From NCBI GenBank assembly GCA_031269875.1, contig JAISYM010000112.1:1-37252 (forward strand): a stretch of DNA of 37,252 bases, read 5' to 3'. Position numbers and translations under genes: made by a program. The notes beneath the pieces were generated by a model, which was given only the letters and a program-made list of their open reading frames with translations, was not told the origin of the DNA and did not search any database. Positions 33,199 to 37,252 of the stretch are shown here, piece after piece (positions within the stretch are counted from its first letter, which is position 1; every line of letters begins with the position of its first letter). The stretch comes from Synergistaceae bacterium. GTDB taxonomy: Bacteria > Synergistota > Synergistia > Synergistales > Synergistaceae.

Positions 33199-33561
33199 TT
33201 GAAAAACAGGCGGAAAATATTTGCGCTCCTGGCTGTGGTGATGATCTTGGCGTTTGCCGGCAGCGCCTTCGCGTACTGCGGGCGTCACGGCGGCGGAGGA
33301 TGGGGAATCGGCAGGGATTGGGATGACGGAGAGCCGCGCGGCCAAGGTTACGGCGGGCCGGCGTACGGCGGAGCGGACATCCCTCAAGAGTTGCGCGACA
33401 AGATGACGGAGGCTCGAAATGTCATGTACGAACTCCGCGCGGAACTCACAAAAACGCCGGTAGACAAGGAGAAGGCTCTCGCGATCTTCCGCAGACACCG
33501 CGACATCCGAAACGAGATAGGCGAGTGGTTCTTCATGGAGCGCATCGAACGCTTAAAATAA
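33199..33561 (+). CDS. Small exported Spy/CpxP-like protein
   Basis: The protein is about 120 residues. A signal peptide of about 22 residues (M-K-N-R-R-K, hydrophobic core, A-F-A) is followed by a Gly/His-rich stretch (Y-C-G-R-H-G-G-G-G). A helical domain follows (L-R-D-K-M-T-E-A-R-N-V-M-Y-E-L-R-A-E-L) resembling Spy, CpxP or ZraP-type periplasmic proteins. The TTG at 33199 with GGGAGG eleven bases upstream gives a normal signal peptide; the GTG at 33187 would overlap that site. Metal binding or chaperone activity is inferred. It is divergent from the second two-component pair. Confidence 0.8.
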   Translation: MKNRRKIFALLAVVMILAFAGSAFAYCGRHGGGGWGIGRDWDDGEPRGQGYGGPAYGGADIPQELRDKMTEARNVMYELRAELTKTPVDKEKALAIFRRHRDIRNEIGEWFFMERIERLK

Positions 33562-33568
33562 TATACTC

Positions 33569-33609
33569 AAATAAACCAAAGGGGGCTGTTGGCCCCCTTT
33601 GGTTTATTT
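33569..33609 (+). terminator. Strong bidirectional-looking terminator after the Spy-like gene
   Basis: A perfect 18-bp inverted repeat, AAATAAACCAAAGGGGGC (33569-33586) and its complement (33592-33609), has a 5-base loop. The A/T-rich ends supply U tracts in both directions. The following gap to 33895 holds no gene or signal that I can support. Confidence 0.9.
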
Positions 33610-33895
33610 CCAGTTCGTGCTGTTCTTGTTGGAAGGAGTAAGTTTAGTTCAAAAACATTGTATTTGATCTGTGTGGATCGTTACGTAAAACGTGTGTTCG
33701 CCAGTATTTATTGGCGTTTGCTTCGCTTTGGCGGCGGACCGTCGCGCCGTGCGGCCGTCGCGCGTTTTATGACGCCGTGACCAGTAGTTTCGCACTTCGC
33801 AAGCCTCCACATCGCCTCCTCCCGACCCTCTTAAAACTTCATGGACGTAGGATAAACCGTAAATAGAAAGGACACATCGTATGTGAGGACAACAC

Positions 33896-34381
33896 TCATA
33901 TTGTATATTTACGCAATTCCTCCCGCCCTATTATTCTCTGATTTCTACTGCCTACAAAGTCCTCCTCCAAGGTGCGAAGGTCTTCGTCGAACCTGCCCTC
34001 CACCAAGGCGTCCGCCATTTCGAGCAGCTCTTTATGACACGAGTCACCGCTCGACGCTATCTCCTCTATCGTATAACCGGTATATATCCACAGACTGAGC
34101 CCTGCCTTCCGAGCCGCGCCGGCCAGCGGCAAGAGCTCCCTGGCTTGAAGGAGCGGTTCCCCTCCTGAAATAGTGAGCCCCGAGAGGAGAGGATTTTCCC
34201 CGGCTTCACGGAGGAAAGCGGCCGCGAGCGCGTCGGAAGATATTTCATATCCGCCGGCCGGGTCATGGGTCGCCGGGTTGTGGCAGCCGGGGCAGCAATG
34301 GAAACAGCCCTGCGTGAATACGACATACCTCAACCCCGGCCCGTCTACGATACTCTCCGAAGCAATTCCGGCTATCCGCAT
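33896..34381 (-). CDS. nrdG: Anaerobic ribonucleotide reductase activating protein
   Basis: The 161-residue radical SAM enzyme installs the glycyl radical in NrdD. It has the cluster motif C-F-H-C-C-P-G-C (CxxxCxxC) after F-T-Q-G, plus S-G-G-E-P-L-L and W-I-Y-T-G-Y. It starts 12 bp after the nrdD stop, so both are made from one transcript under the upstream riboswitch. The length is in the usual range for this family. Confidence 0.96.
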   Translation of the reverse strand: MRIAGIASESIVDGPGLRYVVFTQGCFHCCPGCHNPATHDPAGGYEISSDALAAAFLREAGENPLLSGLTISGGEPLLQARELLPLAGAARKAGLSLWIYTGYTIEEIASSGDSCHKELLEMADALVEGRFDEDLRTLEEDFVGSRNQRIIGREELRKYTI

Positions 34382-34393
34382 CCGAGTACAGCC

Positions 34394-36787
34394 TTATTCC
34401 GAACCCTTCAAGCCGCCGAAATCGTGCTTCACCCTGTCGCGCTCCTCGGCGCGCTTCGCGTTGTTGAAGCGGTCGACGGTGCCGACGAGGTACCCGGTGA
34501 TGCGCCTGATGCGTTCGAAGTTTCTGCCCCCGTCGCCCTCCGACCTGCCGCATTTGGGGCAGCTGTCACCTATTATCCCGTTGTATCCGCAGACCGGGTC
34601 GCGATCAACAGGGTGGTTGATGGAGCCATACCCTACTCCCGATTTGGCCATAAACCGCACGACGTTTTCAAACGCGTCGAGGTTGCGCGTCGGGTCGCCG
34701 TCAAGCTCGACATATGTTATGTGCCCGGCGTTCGTCAGCTCGTGGTACGGCGCTTCGATCGATATCTTCTTCGCTGCGGTGACGATGTGATAGACCGGCA
34801 CGTGAAAGCTGTTCGTGTAATAGTCGCGGTCCGTGACGCCCTCTATGATTCCGAACTCACGCCTGTCCAGCCCCACGAAGCGGCCGGAAAGCCCCTCCGC
34901 CGGGGTAGCCAGCAGGGAGAAATTGAGCCCGCTCGACTCCGTCTGCCTGTCCATCAGCTGGCGCATGAAGCGGACAATATCGAGCCCAAGCGACTGCGCG
35001 GATTCGCTCTCCCCGTGATGCTCGCCGGTGAGAGACTTGAGCGCTTCGGCGAGGCCGATGAAGCCCATCGACAGAGTGCCGTGCCGGAGTACGTCCCCGA
35101 CCTCGTCATTCCAGCCGAGTGTCTCACTGTCCAGCCATACACCCTGCCCCATCAGGAACGGATAGTTGCGGACGCGCCTCTTGCACTGAATGCGAAAGCG
35201 CTCCAAGAGCTGAGCGATTATGAGTTTAGCCAGCGACTCCAGCTCCGAGAAAAAAGCGGCTACGCTGCCCAAGGATTTAATGGCTATGCGGGGCAGGTTG
35301 ACCGTGGTGAAGCTCAGGTTGCCGCGCCCGTTGCTTATCTCGCTCTCCGGGTCGTGCGTGTTCGAGATGACCCTGGTGCGGCACCCCATGTACGCTATCT
35401 CCGTCTCCGGACGTCCCGGCACATAATACGCCGCGTTGAACGGCGCGTCCAAAAACGAGAAATTTGGAAACAGCCTTTTCGCGGACACGCGGCACGCGAG
35501 CTTGAACAAGTCGTAGTTCGGATCACCGGGGTTGAAGCTCGTGCCGCTCTTTACCCTGAATATCTGTATGGGGAATATCGGCGTCTCCCCTCCCCCAAGC
35601 CCCGCTTCCGTCGCCAGGAGCACCGCGCGGGAGGCCAAGCGGCCCTCGTGCGACGTGTCCATCCCGTAGTTTATCGAGGAGAACGGCGTTTGCGCGCCCG
35701 CCCTGGAGTGCATCGTGTTCAGGTTGTGGATCAGCGCCTCCATAGCCTGGTATGTCGCGCGCTCCGTCGCTGCCGCGGCGCGCTCTCCGGCAAATTTCAG
35801 CGCGCGGGACGCCGTTTCCTCCGGGATGCCGGCATGTGTCAAAATTCCAGCGAGTTCACCCAGACAATCCGCCGAACGGGGCTCGCTCCCCCCGCCCGGT
35901 TTGGCAAGGCCGCCGGCCCGGTTCACGTCGCCCAGCGCGGGGAATTTTTTGTCCCTGTAAACGCCGTCCAGTATCTCAGAAACCTTCTCTAACCGCTCGG
36001 CGTCTCCTTCCTCGCACATCAGCGAGAGGGCCGTCTTTAAAAATTCACCGAAAAAGCGCGAGAAGGTCTTAGCGACGCCCTTGCCCATAGCGTAATCGAA
36101 GTTGACGATGCTCTGCCCGCCGTGCTGGTCGTTCTGGTTGCTCTGTATCGCGATGCAGGCCAGGGCGGAGTACGACGCGATATCGTTCGGCTCGCGCAGG
36201 ACGCCGTGCCCGGTCGAGAATCCTCCGTCAAAGAGCTTCAGGAGGTCGATCTGACAGCAGGTGGTCGTGAGCGTGTAAAAATCCAGATCGTGGATGTGAA
36301 TATCACCAGATTTGTGGGCGCTCACGAAGCGCGGATCGATCACGAACATCTCATAAAATTTCTTGGCGCCCTCTGAACCGTACTTTAGCATCATCCCCAT
36401 CGCCGTGTCAGCGTCGATGTTGGCGTTTTCGCGCTTTATGTCGCACAGAGCGGAGCTTTTAAAGGCTATTTCCTCGTAGATGTGCATGAGGCTCGTGTTC
36501 ATCTCCCTGACGCGGCTGCGCTCCGCCCTGTAGAGTATATAGGCGCGCGCGGTCAGGACGCTGCCGTCCTCCATCAGAACCGACTCCACCACGTCCTGGA
36601 TCTGCTCCACTGACGGCGAAATCAGGCCCGTCGCCTCCAATCTCGCCTCGACTATCTTCGCTATGTCCTCCGCCGACGACGCGCCGGTCTCCTGTGTCGC
36701 GCAAAATGCCTTCGACACAGCCGCTGTAATCTTCGACCTGTCATAACCGACCTGTCTGCCGTCGCGCTTCTTGATCGTCCTTATCAA
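34394..36787 (-). CDS. nrdD: Anaerobic (class III) ribonucleotide reductase
   Basis: The 797-residue oxygen-sensitive enzyme makes deoxyribonucleotides without B12. An N-terminal ATP-cone (about 3-92, starting K-K-R-D-G-R) gives allosteric control. The barrel has the N-N-L/H-N-L-N-T-M type segment and P-F-S-S-I-N-Y-G. The C-terminus carries a zinc site (C-G-Y-N-G, C-P-K-C-G) and the glycyl radical loop R-I-T-G-Y-L with Gly765. The TTG start follows GAGGGGGT. A cobalamin riboswitch precedes it. Confidence 0.96.
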   Translation of the reverse strand: MIRTIKKRDGRQVGYDRSKITAAVSKAFCATQETGASSAEDIAKIVEARLEATGLISPSVEQIQDVVESVLMEDGSVLTARAYILYRAERSRVREMNTSLMHIYEEIAFKSSALCDIKRENANIDADTAMGMMLKYGSEGAKKFYEMFVIDPRFVSAHKSGDIHIHDLDFYTLTTTCCQIDLLKLFDGGFSTGHGVLREPNDIASYSALACIAIQSNQNDQHGGQSIVNFDYAMGKGVAKTFSRFFGEFLKTALSLMCEEGDAERLEKVSEILDGVYRDKKFPALGDVNRAGGLAKPGGGSEPRSADCLGELAGILTHAGIPEETASRALKFAGERAAAATERATYQAMEALIHNLNTMHSRAGAQTPFSSINYGMDTSHEGRLASRAVLLATEAGLGGGETPIFPIQIFRVKSGTSFNPGDPNYDLFKLACRVSAKRLFPNFSFLDAPFNAAYYVPGRPETEIAYMGCRTRVISNTHDPESEISNGRGNLSFTTVNLPRIAIKSLGSVAAFFSELESLAKLIIAQLLERFRIQCKRRVRNYPFLMGQGVWLDSETLGWNDEVGDVLRHGTLSMGFIGLAEALKSLTGEHHGESESAQSLGLDIVRFMRQLMDRQTESSGLNFSLLATPAEGLSGRFVGLDRREFGIIEGVTDRDYYTNSFHVPVYHIVTAAKKISIEAPYHELTNAGHITYVELDGDPTRNLDAFENVVRFMAKSGVGYGSINHPVDRDPVCGYNGIIGDSCPKCGRSEGDGGRNFERIRRITGYLVGTVDRFNNAKRAEERDRVKHDFGGLKGSE

Positions 36788-36837
36788 ATTTCAACCCCCT
36801 CATCCTTTAAAACCCCGCGCCGCGGCGCAAAAAGCAC

Positions 36838-36861
36838 AAAAAAACCGCGCTCCGCGCGCGG
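36838..36861 (-). terminator. Terminator in the riboswitch expression platform
   Basis: On the minus strand, CCGCGC pairs with GCGCGG across a 5-base loop and is followed by seven T (36838-36844). It lies between the riboswitch core and the nrdD start, so B12 binding is expected to favour early termination. A second GCGC-rich palindrome near 36815-36830 lies just before the ribosome-binding site. Confidence 0.85.
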
Positions 36862-36920
36862 CCAGACATACGGCTTATGCCGCATCTCCCGTGTCCCCGC
36901 GGGCATGCTTATTTATAAAG

Positions 36921-37069
36921 ACCTCCGGGCCGGTATCCTGGCTCGCCATCACCCTCCCCGACGCCTTCCCGACTTTCGGTCGGTGGCAATATGTCGGCTC
37001 GTCCGGCTTACAGTGGCGGGTACCGCGCCGGCTCCCCGAAACGCTCCGGCTTCCCTGACACCCGCAGGT
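36921..37069 (-). ncRNA. Cobalamin riboswitch upstream of nrdDG
   Basis: Read on the minus strand, the element has a closing P1 stem (ACCTGCGGG at 37061-37069 with CCCGGAGGT at 36921-36929). It has the core GGGAAGCCGG, then CCCGCCACTGT (37010-37020). It ends with the B12 box GAGCCAGGATACCGGCC (36928-36944), close to the family consensus AGCCAGGAGACCNGCC. Order and spacing match the class. In the presence of adenosylcobalamin it should lower nrdDG expression. Confidence 0.95.
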
Positions 37070-37077
37070 CAAATGTG

Positions 37078-37105
37078 ATTATATATCATATCAATTTGAA
37101 GTCAA
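37078..37105 (-). promoter_or_regulatory. Probable sigma-70 promoter of the riboswitch-nrdDG unit
   Basis: On the minus strand, TTGACT (37100-37105) and a perfect TATAAT (37078-37083) are separated by 16 bases, placing the start just ahead of the riboswitch. The promoter lies inside a segment (about 37089-37121) that weakly resembles the dispersed 43-bp repeat. Beyond it, 37122-37252 holds a GGGCCGGCCC palindrome around 37140-37152 and no gene that I can support. Confidence 0.65.
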
Positions 37106-37252
37106 AGACCCGAATGGGCGACTGAGACAATACAAATTTTGGGCCGGCCCCAAACCCGCAAGGGAAGCCAGCCCACTCGACCACCATTGTAAAATGAACC
37201 CAGCCGCCCGCGTTATGCCAATTTCACGCCGCGGCGCGCGGCCTTATTTTCG

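Noticed and set aside
33589-33780. 63-codon plus-strand frame after the Spy-like gene
   Set aside because: It would start inside a strong terminator and has no supporting start signal or homology.
34265-35992. Very long open frame (575 codons) on the plus strand opposite nrdD/nrdG
   Set aside because: It lies antisense to unmistakable NrdD and NrdG coding sequence, has no family resemblance, and long antisense frames are expected in GC-rich codons.
37120-37140. TGAGACAAT string like the inner end of the MITE terminal repeat
   Set aside because: Only nine bases match, with no second end or flanking duplication; likely chance.

Overview
The window comes from a moderately GC-rich anaerobic bacterium, most likely a member of the phylum Synergistota. 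The strongest marker is a secreted protein at 17676-18314 whose C-terminus has the Synerg-CTERM layout: a Ser-Gly-Cys motif, a short hydrophobic helix and a basic tail. Other genes fit an amino-acid- or organic-acid-fermenting anaerobe: a methylmalonyl-CoA mutase/decarboxylase operon, anaerobic ribonucleotide reductase NrdDG, a flavodiiron protein and B12-dependent methionine synthesis. There are no rRNA or tRNA genes, CRISPR arrays or complete insertion sequences that I can recognise.

Layout, left to right. A PfkB-type sugar kinase enters from the left edge (1-726, +). A 186-bp MITE-like element follows, with perfect 20-bp terminal inverted repeats and a 10-bp target duplication. From 8824 down to 1013 (minus strand) runs a tight seven-gene array: flavodoxin/ferredoxin protein, stand-alone methionine synthase activation domain, metF, metH, response regulator, NarL-type histidine kinase and a TIR-domain protein. 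From 15836 down to 9070 (minus) lies a sulfonate/taurine-type ABC transporter operon with two tandem arylsulfotransferase-like proteins and two tandem substrate-binding proteins. A divergent AbrB-type membrane protein is at 16020-17060 (+). From 21431 down to 17107 (minus) is a six-gene operon: YvyF-like zinc-finger protein, flavodiiron protein FprA, SAM methyltransferase, an ArnD-like polysaccharide deacetylase that has lost its catalytic and metal-binding residues, the Synerg-CTERM protein, and a C39-like cysteine peptidase.

On the plus strand, 21658-26813 encodes the succinate/propionate module: mutase large and small subunits, epimerase, carboxyltransferase, a small membrane subunit and the biotin carrier. 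The membrane beta subunit is absent. A hypothetical protein and a convergent SUI1/eIF1-like factor follow. A stand-alone trpB (28871-30247) sits behind what reads as a complete ribosome-mediated attenuator: promoter, leader peptide with two Trp codons, competing hairpins and terminator. A GNAT acetyltransferase and a second histidine kinase/response regulator pair come next, the pair divergent from a small Spy/CpxP-like exported protein. The right end is nrdDG (minus), preceded by a cobalamin riboswitch with a terminator expression platform.

Cobalamin connects much of the window: B12-dependent MetH and its activation partner, B12-dependent methylmalonyl-CoA mutase, and a riboswitch that should turn off the B12-independent NrdDG when B12 is available. 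Short dispersed repeats (three clear copies of a roughly 43-bp repeat and two of a GCTGATTAAT-type repeat) lie between genes.
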